Under the pieces are notes generated by a model. It saw only the letters and a program-made list of their open reading frames with translations, was not told the origin of the DNA and made no database searches. This document shows positions 12,004-23,100 of a stretch of DNA of 64,000 bases, in pieces; position 1 is the stretch's first letter, and each line of letters starts with the position of its first letter. Source of the stretch: Pholiota molesta (taxonomy: Eukaryota; Basidiomycota; Agaricomycetes; Agaricales; Strophariaceae); contig JACGCK010000015.1 of NCBI GenBank assembly GCA_014925825.1, positions 310,001-374,000 of the forward strand. The letters run 5' to 3'. The translations under genes and the position numbers were made by a program.

Positions 12004-13041
12004 CTTCCCATCCCTTCAGACGTGTTGTTGTGTACCGTATCCATCTTCGTTTTCTTCGTTCCATTTCCATCCATTAATATGCTCAATCTCGTTGTCACCA
12101 GTTTCTATCAAGTTCCTCCCGCAACGCCGCCATACCCTACCCTATGACCTCCGTTCTTTCCATCCCGTCAACGACGAAAAGATTATACCGCAAGAAAACG
12201 TGCCATCTATTGGGGCGAAAGCGCGAGCCTATTCGTTCGCAAACTGAGAATGGCAGCAACGTTATATTCAATGCGTGTTCCCTTTCCCTTCAGATATCCT
12301 GCGCCCAACCCATGGCCGCGTCGCATATGGCGCTTCTGCTACTTTCCAAGAACGACGCGGAGAGCTATGGAAACCAGATGTCCTGGGGAGACCGAGAGTG
12401 AGGGTGTGGCCACCAAGCTAAAGAGGATATGGTCCATAAAGTACTTTGGCTTCCGCGATTAGGAACCTTAACGACCTCTGCTATTCGTCCGTCGCGTCTT
12501 GCGCTGCTTGATAGCGCCGCCCGGGGTGCTGGTGATGTAGTCGGCACCGTGGGTGGGTCAAATGTCATAATTTACAATTGACATCCTCTCGCGTGTGGTT
12601 CGGTGCGGGTGCTCGGTGGATGGTTACTATTCTACAAGGTATCCCATCCGCATTCTGGACTTCTTTCCGCGCCCGTTGCTCCCTTGTACTTCGCCAAAAT
12701 TGTGAACTGCGTCGATGTATCAGGAGCGCCGTTACTCAAAGGAGAAAGAGGATGCAATACAAATGCAGGCCATGTTATTGACCTTGATCCATTGAGAGAT
12801 ACGATGATACAAATGAAGGAAATTGGAGTAGACCAAAAATAAAAGTGAAAAATAATTGTTGTGCACGCGCAAAACATATATGGAGGAGCTAGAATCAGGA
12901 GTCTTCGAGCCACAAGTGAAGCCGCATGCAAGTAGTGGCTCGTCGCACATGCAACGCAGGGCGCAAGAACCCAATCTATACATCATGCATACCAGAGTCC
13001 AAAACCGTTCCCTCCTGCCTAGCGCCCAGGCCATTGCGTCA
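12004..13041. other. Gene-poor spacer between duplication copies
   Basis: About 1 kb between copy A and the small minus-strand gene. It holds only short open frames (such as 12250-12462 plus and 12632-12931 minus) with no motif I recognise. No RNA gene or repeat was seen. Confidence 0.35.
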
Positions 13042-13565
13042 TCACCCGACTGGTTCTCCCAGAGGCCCTGGAGAAAACGGCTTCATGTCGAATTTCAAGC
13101 GAGTCAAATCGAAAGACAGCGGGTCTATCTTATATATGCGCGCAATGGACTGGATGAAGTTATCGCGTTTCTCGCGGTCACTGTCCAGTTCGAGCAGGCG
13201 TTCATCGACGGCCTCTTCCGTCTTGATGACTTCGAGGCGGGTACGCAGCATGACCATGACTTTATCCCATGTATGGTCTGCATATGCATAGCGGACTGGA
13301 ATGAGAGGCATTATGAGCGTGCACTTGGAAACGACTGAAGTGATAAAAGGAGAGGTGTTAGAAGTAGGGACATACCCGGTTCGGGATAGCTATCAGTATC
13401 ACGCTGGTCGCGCGGAAGATCGTCCGTGTACCACCAGTCCAGTTTTATAGCCGCATAACTGTCAATCATGTCTTCGTCACATCCCATATTCAAGAACTCT
13501 AGAAGGTAGGGTAGGTCGACTTTGTACCCGCAGGCAATGATGGGGTACCCTCGGGGTCGCGACAT
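13042..13565 (-). CDS. Unrecognised small protein, two exons
   Basis: A plausible two-exon gene of about 160 residues. Exon 1 (13376-13565) starts MSRPRGYPIIACGYKVDLPY and ends in phase 1. A 41-base GT-AG intron (13335-13375) leads to exon 2 (13042-13334), rich in charged helical sequence (VMVMLRTRLEVIKTEEAV) and ending EPVG. The phases fit exactly, which supports a real gene, but no domain is recognisable and it has no predicted membrane segment. The intron is at the short end for fungi. Its upstream region is copy B of the local duplication, so that duplication may have carried or replaced its promoter. Confidence 0.55.
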
Positions 13566-13596
13566 GTTGAGAGCGAATTTGATTTGGTTTATGGAA

Positions 13597-14306
13597 GTGC
13601 TGCTTCGACTTGTCGTCATTTGGGTTCCCACGTCGGCCCGGCAGTCCTCTCCTTCCACCACCAACCGTACTTGCCCAAAGTCACTGTCGAGGCCTCTCCA
13701 GCGCGCTCCACCCTGTCAGATGCAGAAAATGTCTGCGATCAGTGCCTTTCACTTCGCTTGCTTCCCAGACGCCATGCACACGTTCAACACCGCTTCAAGG
13801 GGACGACCAGGCGTAGGATTTCCGCGATCCAAGACGTTGTTATCATCAAATAGCGCGTGTTCTATCCCTCTACGAAGTACGTCTCCTCAACGTTTCACAC
13901 CTTTGAATTCGTGTAATCTTATCCCAGGAATGCGGAAGGCCTCGCAGAGATTATTGTCACTGAATCTCGCGTATTTACGACATCCGCTGCCAAATCTACG
14001 AATTCTCAACAAGTGTTTCTTTCCCTTGGTTGCTTCGCTGAGATCAATCGCAATTCCATCCTCGTCAGTATATCTATGCAGGTCTTGGACACCATCTCGT
14101 AGCCGACTACATATGGGATGCATACCTTCCTACAGACACTTGAAGGTAGTATATATTTCATTCGTTCTCGACATCTGTCATTAACAACTAACTTCGACTA
14201 GCAACTACCTAGACTTAGCTTCCGCGATCGTTGGACCTACCGCTGAATTATGAGTCAGGGTAAGGCTTTGCATATAATATACTTCTTCCCATCCCTTCAG
14301 ACCGCG
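13597..14306. repeat. Segmental duplication, copy B (~0.7 kb)
   Basis: Second copy of the block at 11293-12003, same orientation. One edge lies about 30 bases upstream of the small gene's start at 13565; the other edge abuts the stop codon of the kinase gene at 14314, so the breakpoints sit tightly between two genes. Copy differences are mostly short indels and substitutions. Confidence 0.7.
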
Positions 14307-14313
14307 ATCCATG

Positions 14314-15459
14314 TCACAGCGCATCCTGGGCAATCCTCAAAGGCTCCACGAATCGCATATCGAGCTTACATTCGTCAGGGAGCAATGTCCCTCGGTCTCC
14401 CGGCGTCCACCAATCGTACTCCCAATCATACTCCCACTTATGCTCCTCCATCGCCCCTCTGAGAAGCCCCGCAAGTACGCATAGTCCGGCTTGTCCTTAA
14501 ACTCAAGGGATCGGCAATGAGCGAAGAATGGCGTGAACACGGAGGGTGATTGCGCGAGGAGGTCCTGGAAAGGCTGTCCCCGCTTCATCTCGCCCATCCG
14601 ACGCAGCTTGGCGGGAATGTCGGGGGCAACGATGCCTTGCCAGGGAGCCGGCCATGCAGTAGGTACAGCAAAAGGATGCCAATCGCTCCGACGTCATCAC
14701 GTCGGCTGGGTTCTGCAACAGAGTGCTAGCGACAATCGAAAAAGGTGTCAAGTTCGAATTAGGGGTGGAAGTTGAAGGGAAAGTAAGGAGGCCGCACCGA
14801 GTCCAAAGTGCACATTGTGGCTTGCATACCGCGGTGTGCCAATCCCGGCCCGCCCCTCTCGAAAAGGCATATGCTCGCCCGTGCTGGGTCAAGGTAAAGC
14901 TTGGAAAGGCCCAAATCGAACAGGTGCAGCTGCTGATACTCTTCCATCAGCCCGAGCGCGAAGTTCTCGGGCTTGATGTCGCGAACGATCACCCCCCGCC
15001 CATGCACCTGTTCATCGTCGCGAGCTACGGCACCAAAGCGAAATGAATGAATGTTGGCATCCGCGACATATGAATGCCAACCACGGACCATCTGTTCACC
15101 CAACATCAGGACGGTCTTCAGCCCGAGCTGCCTCCTGCAGAAGCGGCGGAGCTGCTCAAGGTTGGACCGAGCTTGTCCATCACCAGTACATTCGCGTTCA
15201 TATACTGGCCAGACCAATGGATCCGCGGAATACCTTGTATACCCTTCAATTGCGCGTAGACCGCCGCCTCGTACGGCAGCGTCGCGGTATCGTCGGGATG
15301 ATTGCTGAGCTCAAACTTGATCGCGACACCCGCACCGTGTGCACCTGCACGCCATTCCAGACGTAGGCTGTGAAGTGAAAAGGTCAGGTCAGCGCAGACG
15401 CGGAGGCGGGTGCACGCACCGAAAGACCCGGACCCAGCAGGAAGTGCACTGGTAGGCAT
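14314..15459 (-). CDS. Casein kinase 1-like protein kinase (frame-interrupted)
   Basis: Serine/threonine kinase of the CK1 type. In order: glycine loop GSGSFG, VAIKFELSNHPDD with the ATP-binding lysine, a YEAAVYAQL helix, GIPRIHWSGQYMNANVLVMD, LGPTL, EQLRRFC, catalytic loop RDIKPENF, FDLGLSK, an activation segment of the GTPRYAS type, and a C-terminal CK1 block including the residues KDKPDYAYLRG. The usual HRD reads VRD and DFG reads DLG; the aspartates and lysine are kept. Continuity needs at least four single-base frame corrections (near 15325, 15162, 14885 and 14490) plus introns such as the one after GEQM. The start MPTSALPAG is in frame with the glycine loop. It may be a pseudogene, but the errors match a window-wide pattern of missing single bases. 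Confidence 0.7.
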
Positions 15460-15486
15460 TGCGGATGCGAAAGGGGGGTTCGACAA

Positions 15487-16229
15487 TCAGCGCAGGTTCC
15501 CTCGGAGCAGGGACAGACCAGGATCTCGCAACAATGGCACCAAGTCCTTCAGGCCCGCCAGGTATATGTAGGTACGATCGTGGGTATCGACAGTTGGCGC
15601 TCCGGCTACCCGCGACTTGAGAAACGCAGTGGCCAGCCCAGCCCGACTTGCGGACTCGCAATATTGTATAAATCGGATGTCACGACCAGGATCTGCGCTG
15701 GGCGGATGGCGGGTTGTTTGTTTGCAGAATGAAAGGACGGCGTCCCAGAGAGCGGAGGGTTCTGTGGGCGATGGCAAAGAGTTCGAGCGAGAGGCCTTTG
15801 ATCGGCAAGACGCTTCCAGGGGCGCCGTCGATGGAATACCCACAGGCTTGTATCCGGTATCGATGAGAGATTGTATAGTTTGTTGTGCCTCTGGGGAGAG
15901 GCGGGGCCTAGCATAGCGATCCAAATGTCGTTGACGGAAGAATCTTCCAGCGATACTCCCAAGTAGTTTGCAACGTCATGCATTACAACAGCAGGAGATT
16001 TGATCGTCCCTCTTGTGCATGGAGAGTTTCGTATTCCACATACAGATCTAGCAGCGCCTTCGCCGAAAACAAGTGCTTTGATGGAGGAAAGATCTTGATT
16101 AGGGCTTCCTGTAGTGGTCCATCCCGATCCTACGAGATCCTTTAGGCTCCGTATATCCAAGTAAGAACACATCTCACTTACGATCAGGATATTGCAGTCG
16201 AACAAAACCACCTTGACGTCCTCGGCCAT
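15487..16229 (-). CDS. HAD-like hydrolase (haloacid dehalogenase superfamily), frame-interrupted
   Basis: Tentative HAD-superfamily hydrolase. The start MAEDVKVVLFD gives a beta strand ending in the motif-I aspartate. Later come VMHDVANYLGVSLEDSSV, a GYKPVGIPS strand resembling HAD motif II context, LVVTSDLYNIASP resembling the motif-IV region, and the ending TYIYLAGLKDLVPLL common in fungal HAD proteins. An intron follows the motif-I strand. The reading frame changes around 15915 and 15670, again by single bases. The usual second motif-I aspartate is not visible (FDCN), so catalysis is uncertain. It lies head-to-tail just upstream of the CK1-like gene. Confidence 0.5.
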
Positions 16230-16424
16230 GACCGCTGGTGTAGGCTCAGCAACGTGGACTTCAAGCTCTGGCACGTCATCTCTAAAATCATCTGGCAAGG
16301 GATTTTCATCTTTCCTGCGTTGGGATCGCCGTCGTTGAGAATGGGAAGCGATTGTAGATGGGCGGTACATGGTCGCCATGCGTCCACGGACGGGTCTGGG
16401 GATCTATCTTGAATGGACGGCAAA

Positions 16425-17280
16425 CTAAGCGGGCGGAATATCCTCCCTGATGCGGGCACGGCGAGGCATGTCTTGCAGAAACTATAAGTGACATTAGTCT
16501 CATCTTCCGTAAAAGAGAACGCATCTATGTATACCTCTCGCATATCCTCAATGTATTTTGTGATGAGCCCACATCCTTCCCATGTATAGTCCAGAGTCAA
16601 TCTAGTATAAATCAGCACTTGATCAATGCCGTTTTTTTTGTAGAAAAAAAGACCTACTGGCGCACCAATGGTAGTTCGTCAAGCACGGAGGTTTCGAAGT
16701 CGTTCGGAAGGCTTTTGAACGGCAGCAGATCAAAGGAGAAATCGACATAACGCCCGAAGGACACAGCTCCGGGCGCCTCCCTGGGAGTCTCTCCACTCCA
16801 GGTTTCCCATTTCGCAGCAGGTTCATCATCGCCTCCCGTAATGCGGGGAGCAGGGGCGGATGGACCAGCTTCCTTCAACGCCTTCAGGAACTTGTTGACG
16901 CTGGCCTCATCCATTTGATAGCGCTCAGCCTTCGACAGCCGCTCATATTCTTTGGTGTCCGGAAACGCGGCGGATATGCGAGGAGTAATCAAGAGATAGA
17001 GAGGCCCCTTGACTGGGAGCGGGGGTGCCACCGTCAATGAGCTACCGTTCACCTTGGAACTCGGGTTCACAACAAAATATTCGCTCCCCGGAGAGCTGGG
17101 CTTCTCACGTGTGACGATGAAGACATTTGACTTTCTATAGACGTGCTCGTCTGCGGGAGTGCGGAGGAGATGAAGAGCGAGAAATGGCTTGGTGACAAGA
17201 GACGCCGCGACGCGCTGGCCATGTGTCGACCAGGCAGGGAGGCGCGGCAGAAGCTTTGCAATTACGAAGCTGTGAAGCAT
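16425..17280 (-). CDS. Unrecognised protein, three exons
   Basis: A long open exon begins MLHSFVIAKLLPRL, whose basic, hydrophobic, Arg-rich start could be a mitochondrial presequence. It runs through a charged segment (SKAERYQMDEASVNKF) and a proline-rich linker to DELPLVR. An intron with acceptor before LTLDYTWEGCGLITKY and a second intron after YIEDMRE give a frame ending at a TAG at 16425, for about 250 residues. I do not recognise a family. The frame also continues past the TAG into the region upstream of the HAD-like gene, so fusion or a missing intron is possible. Confidence 0.45.
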
Positions 17281-20113
17281 GGGAAGGTTCACAGACGTCC
17301 TAGCTCCTCTGGTGAAGTCAAGGTGGGCAAGGTGAGATTGTGATCGCAGTAAGAACCTGTCATCCGTCGATGACTCGGACTCAAGTGTTTAAAATGTCAA
17401 GCTTTCAAGCTGAAGTTTTGCAAGAAAACAGCCTTGGACGGGAGGCAGATCCCCGCGGCGTCTACCGTCCTTATATGAGTGGGCTCTTTTGCGGCGGCAG
17501 CGTCTGGAATTGAGGTGCTGTCATTGAATTCTGGAAGTTCGGATATTGATTGATGATCACGTAGTCACCCAATCAGGTGATGTGACCGTTCGCGAAACTT
17601 TCCTTTCTCCAACTCCTGCGTTCGACCTTCGTTGCGACGAGACTTGTACCATGCTCTGCGCCACCATATCGCTAGAATGCTCCAACTTCAGAGCTTGCTC
17701 CTTCAATACCTCCCCTTGCACTCCCCCTTCTCCCTGACCAGAGCTGGTTTAGGGCACTGTCAAGTTGCTGTACTTATGGAAATGCTTCGACCTCGACAAC
17801 ATCCTGCGCTCGAGGGCTCCATGTGCTGTCCCTGGTTCAAGCTTCATGAAACACATCATCGCAGGCCACCTCAAGCAAACCAAGTCGGCGTTCGACGTTC
17901 CGACATCCAAGTACCACCACCAGAGGAGAACACTTTTGAGTAGACTCTCGCATTGAGTCCTTTTGGTGCGCTATTTTGCCCCTGCCCCTGCGCGCAGAAG
18001 CTGATTCACGTTCCGAGCAGGGCCTTTTCTTTCATCGATAATTACCACCCAATCTTGGCTGAGAATGACGTCTGGTTCTGAAGACGCGACAACCTAATTA
18101 AGTGCGTAAACAGTCGCTTTGTATTTGGATTCATTCATTGTACTCTGTCGCGGCTCGTGGCCGTCTCAACTACTTCAATGTGCCCCCAACATCCGAACCT
18201 TGCAAATCAAGATGTTGACAGGCAGACGACACAGCTTGAAGATTCAGATTTATGGCGTGTACGTCCGCGATTCTTTCTTTTTGTCTGACCTTCCTAACTC
18301 AACTTCAACTCGTGGCCAGTTAGAGACCCAACGATAGAAGGTGGTAATCGCATGCATATGTCTACTGAGTGAGCCGAAACAAACGTCTGACAAGAGGGAT
18401 ACACTAATACACGGTAGGCCCTTATCGCTATCCTTTATGACGGTGCTCTGTGAACGGTGATATACACAATATTAATATTTTAATTGAATGAACGTATACC
18501 GGCGCTGAGCAGCGATCATACCCCTGCAGGTCCTGCCATGACTGGCATGGCGGTAGCGCCCAAATTTTTATTCACGCCCATAATAAATGGCCCAGATGAC
18601 CCAACAATTACGGATACCTATCACGAATTATTCATATTCACCACCATTCGACTTTCGAAAGTAACCGCATTTTGCCTGTACGAAAGTACGAGTACGGGGG
18701 AAGTTGAAACTTGCATCTCGCAATTTCAGTGGGAGGAAAGAGGACAGAGGAAAGTAAATTGAAGAAGGACAAGAGAAAAGGGAACAAGACCCGGAACGAC
18801 TGCTCCACATACACACACATATGTATTCCATCCACGTACGTGTGTTTGGTCAGTCCATGTAAAGACCATCATCCATGTTCACGCCGCGCTCATCACGTCT
18901 CCTTTTCGCGATCCGGCAGAGACGAACGCGCGCTTCGTTCAAACACACGCGGTTGATATCCAGGAGAACACCAAAGACTTGGGCTATAAGCTGGTTGGGA
19001 TAGGGGTTAGCCGGAGAAGACAATGGAAATGGGGACGAACATAAATGGGTGCAAATAACGGGGCTATAGTACAGACACACGGCATCGCAGCAGGGGTGTT
19101 CATGCGTACGACGTGCTCGCAGCGCCGGCGGATATTTGGGAGGACTGCGAGGATGCGGATGAGGTCATAGCATTTTTGAGCGCATGTCTATGCCTCGATC
19201 TTTTCGTAATAGTTCCTCTCCAACCTGGGCGCCGAATCTCAGCTCGCCCTTCCGATGCCTACCTCTTCCTATAGAACTGTGTTTGTTCCGCACGTACTCG
19301 CATTCCAATAAATCCTTCCCTAGCACTGGTCTGTACCGCTGTCAGATGGTCCAAATCGCACATTGCGCGGTTTCGCCTGAATGTAATTAATGGTAGGCCA
19401 ACATGTAGTGTCCGCGGCACACTAGGGCACATGCTGAATTAGACTTGAGCTATTATTTTGGAGTCGTCCATCGCACGCTGCATACCTTTCCCGTTCCCAT
19501 CCGCCTAATCGCACGACGCAGCCCCACCGTACGCCTGCCCGCGTCCTAAAGCCGCGGCCTCATTTACACAGCTTCAAGCGCCTCAGCAGATTCCAAACTC
19601 CACTGCATAGCATGGCAGTAACACGCTCATACTCCGTGCGTGTAAGTCGAAGATCTAGACGATTACCGACGCGACAATCCTTGGACAATCCTGTTAATTG
19701 ACGGCCCGGCCTTGTACCAAGTTCGTGCCACAGCCAAGCCACCGCACCACGGCATCCAAAGGTGTGCTGCTCTATTTTTAAAGGCCTATGATTTAATTCG
19801 GATTCAAGTTGTATGTAGCATTAATTTCTCTAGACGACGGTACTAGTCCATATGCGAAATATATCTGAGCCATAGCCTCTTCCACACCTGCCTGGTTGAA
19901 TTCTCAATTACTGATACCCCGAAACTTCAGGCGCGATGAAGAAAAGGTAATTAACACAGTATTCCGATGTTAGTTATATATGGAATGGAATTTCTCTTCC
20001 ACATGGCGTTCTTGCCCACCCACGTCAAGTCAGCCCGAGGCGATGTCGTGTTTCCCACCACTCAATAATATCAAAGAATAATTCCATCCTGCTTCTTCTT
20101 TCGTTTCCTCAAC
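17281..20113. other. Long gene-poor region upstream of NLR 2
   Basis: About 2.8 kb without a convincing gene. Plus-strand frames at 17632-17943 and 18119-18337 contain leucine-rich stretches (LQLQSLLLQYLPL, APNIRTLQIKML) that could be a decayed F-box/LRR gene, but no F-box or regular repeat could be confirmed. No tRNA, LTR or tandem array was seen. Confidence 0.35.
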
Positions 20114-23100
20114 ATGGACAACAACCCAGATTCAGCAGTAGTACCAATTCGTGCCCACCTAGCAGGTAAGAAGTCTGCAACAGCGCAATAGGTTGTTATT
20201 GCTTATAATGTCGATGCTAGCTATCGAAGTTGCAGGTGATCTCGAGGGGAAAAGTACGCCTAATCAACGAAACCATTATGTGATCGTCTCTGTCGACGGT
20301 CAAGAAGTCGCAAAATCGGATAAAAGACCTAGACAACCTGCCCCTCGATGGGAATGGCCTTCAGACCATGAATTGTCAGTGTGCATTCGCCAATGTCCCC
20401 GTACAGCCAGCTTTAATCAGTACCCACTTTCTTACATTAGCCTATTTCATCCCTCGTCAATAATCAAGATTGCAATCTACCGCGAAAGCAAGACTCGTAT
20501 CACCAAGTATCTAATTGGACAGCATACAGGAAAATTCATCGAGTTACTCGACAATGGTGAGCACATTTTCTACGTCCATTTTTATCGAAAGCTGATTTGT
20601 ATAGATGCAACCATTGACCTCAAAGATAAGGCTGGCGCCGAAATCAGCTCTAGCGCCAAGATCAAGATAAACCTATCTCTCGTTCCCGAGCCTGAAGATA
20701 CTTTCAAGAACTTCATGAAAACTATGGACGACGACGTCTCCCGTTTAGAAAATGCCCTAGCCAACGCCGGCACTCCCGCACTCGACGTGCTGAACGGAGC
20801 ATTACAGGTGACCAAGAACATTATGGATATAGTCGCCGATGTACGTCGCTCCCACTTGTATCCTATTTTGCATCGTAGTAACTGAGAAATTTTGTAATCA
20901 GGCACATCCAGCTGTGAAAGCCTCTTGGACTTTTATGTCGGCTGTATACACGGTAAGTAATCAATAAGTAATTCGGAATAAATTGGGGAATGTTACTGAT
21001 GCAAATATCGTCGAAATACTAGGCAGTTCAACAGGCGCAGCTCCTGGATGATGATGTTCGAGCGTTGGCCGAGAATCTGCGAGAAACACTAGGTGTTGCG
21101 AAGGAAAAACCAGACCTCCTAGTAATCGAAGGCACGGACGATGTAATCGAGGAGATTGGACGTACTTCGCTGAAAATTGCGTCGCTGATTCGTGAGTATA
21201 CGAGGTTGCGTTTCGCTGGTAAGTCGGTAGCATCACTGCTTGTTGACCTAACTTTATTCAATACTCATTGTTTCATAGGTCGGGTTATGAAATACCAGAT
21301 AACCAGTGATATGCAATCACGTATTGCGCAATGCCAAAAATCTTGCGACGAACTGAAAGTGAAGTTCGATCGAAGAATGAATATGGATACAAATCGTCAG
21401 ATAAAAACAATCAAGGATGGCCAGCTTGGTACGCATGAGTTTAAATTCCAGCTGATAATAGAGAATGACTGGTTGTGTATACTTTCCAGCTGACAAGATT
21501 TATCAATGGCTTTCAGCACCTGACAGTTCCAGAAACTACAACGACGCACGTAAGAAATATCAGGAGGGCACATGCTCTTGGTTCCTCGATGGGGAGCGTT
21601 TCCGTGAATTCCAGGAGAAGGCCAACTTTCTCTGGATCAAAGGGAAAGGTACGCGATATAATGCCATCCGTGGACGTTGGGCACTATTGAACGACGATTT
21701 TACAGCTGGTTCTGGAAAGACTATTATGTGGTACGTTGGGAGTCTGAGGTCTCTGAGGATGTAATGATTGAGATGCCTTTTTAGCTCATCTATTATCGAG
21801 AAGATCGACCAACTTCACAAGGAAATCCCATCGATTACATTCGCTTACTTCTTCTTTGATGGGCGAGACGAGCAGAAAGATCTCCAGCTACACGATAAAC
21901 TCATCCGCTCTCTTATTTTGCAACTCTCACGGCAATGCGACGGTATCCCTGCGGCTTTGGTGGAATTGCATGGTGGTGGATATCAACAGCCATCCACCAA
22001 GTCCCTCGAGCACGCCCTGTATGATCTCATTAGTGCAATGCCCTTGGTGTACATCATTATCGATTCCCTCGACGAATGCGCTGAACGACAGGAGCTGTTG
22101 GAATGGATCAAAGGGATCATCTCGCGAAAGATCAGCACGCTGCACATGGTGGTTGTGAGTCGGCCAGAGCGAGACATTGAGGATGTTCTCCAATTACTCG
22201 ACCCAGACTGCATTGACTTGGCAAAAGAGTATGCAAATCATGATATTACAATATATGTCGAAGAGCAGCTTTCAGCACTGTCGGCGGTGAAGAAATGGGA
22301 TGAAGTGACTCAGACCATCATAAAGTCAACACTTACAGAGCGTGCCGAGGGAATGTATGAGTTTTTATTTATTATACAAATCAAGCTTTTTGGAATGATC
22401 ACTGACATTTCCCTCTAGGTTTCGATGGGTCGCATTGCAGCTCATGGAGTTGAAAAAATGCTCAAACTATCGTTCAGTTTTAAACCAGCTGGAGAATCTA
22501 CCAAAAGGTTTATATGAAACATACGACCGAATTTTGTCAAAGGTTGACAACGAGGCGGACCGTACTGATACCAGGACATTCCTTCAATGGCTCTGTTTTT
22601 CGGTTCGTCCAATGAGCCTTGCAGAACTTGCTGAAACTATTGCTATGGATTTCGACATGGAGGATGGGCCACAGTATATACCAGCACATCGGTACTGGGA
22701 TCAGCGGGATGTTTTGGAAAAATGTGCCGGTCTTATCACTGAATCTGAAGGTATGTTCTAAGTTGACAATATTAGGACATTTTACTCAAGAATATAACAG
22801 GACAGGTCAAGCTGGCCCACTTCTCCATCAAGGAGTATCTTCTTTCCAAGCACCTATCTGAGGGAGTCACATCGGGCTTCCATCTAATCAGTATCGAAAC
22901 CTCTCATGCTCTCATATCTCAGACCTGCTTGGCCTATCTTCTTCAATTTGATGCGCCCAACTCACTGGCAGTACACATAAATGTGGCTACCTCCTTCCCA
23001 CTCACACCTTATGCTGCTAAACACTGGGTGTCTCATGCACAATCTGGGGGCATTGATAATCTCGAGACATCATGCACATTGACACTAGCAAAGAAATTAT

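Noticed and set aside
14314..15459. Calling the CK1-like kinase a definite pseudogene
   Set aside because: Its breaks are all single-base and match those in essential SMC1, so sequence error is at least as likely.
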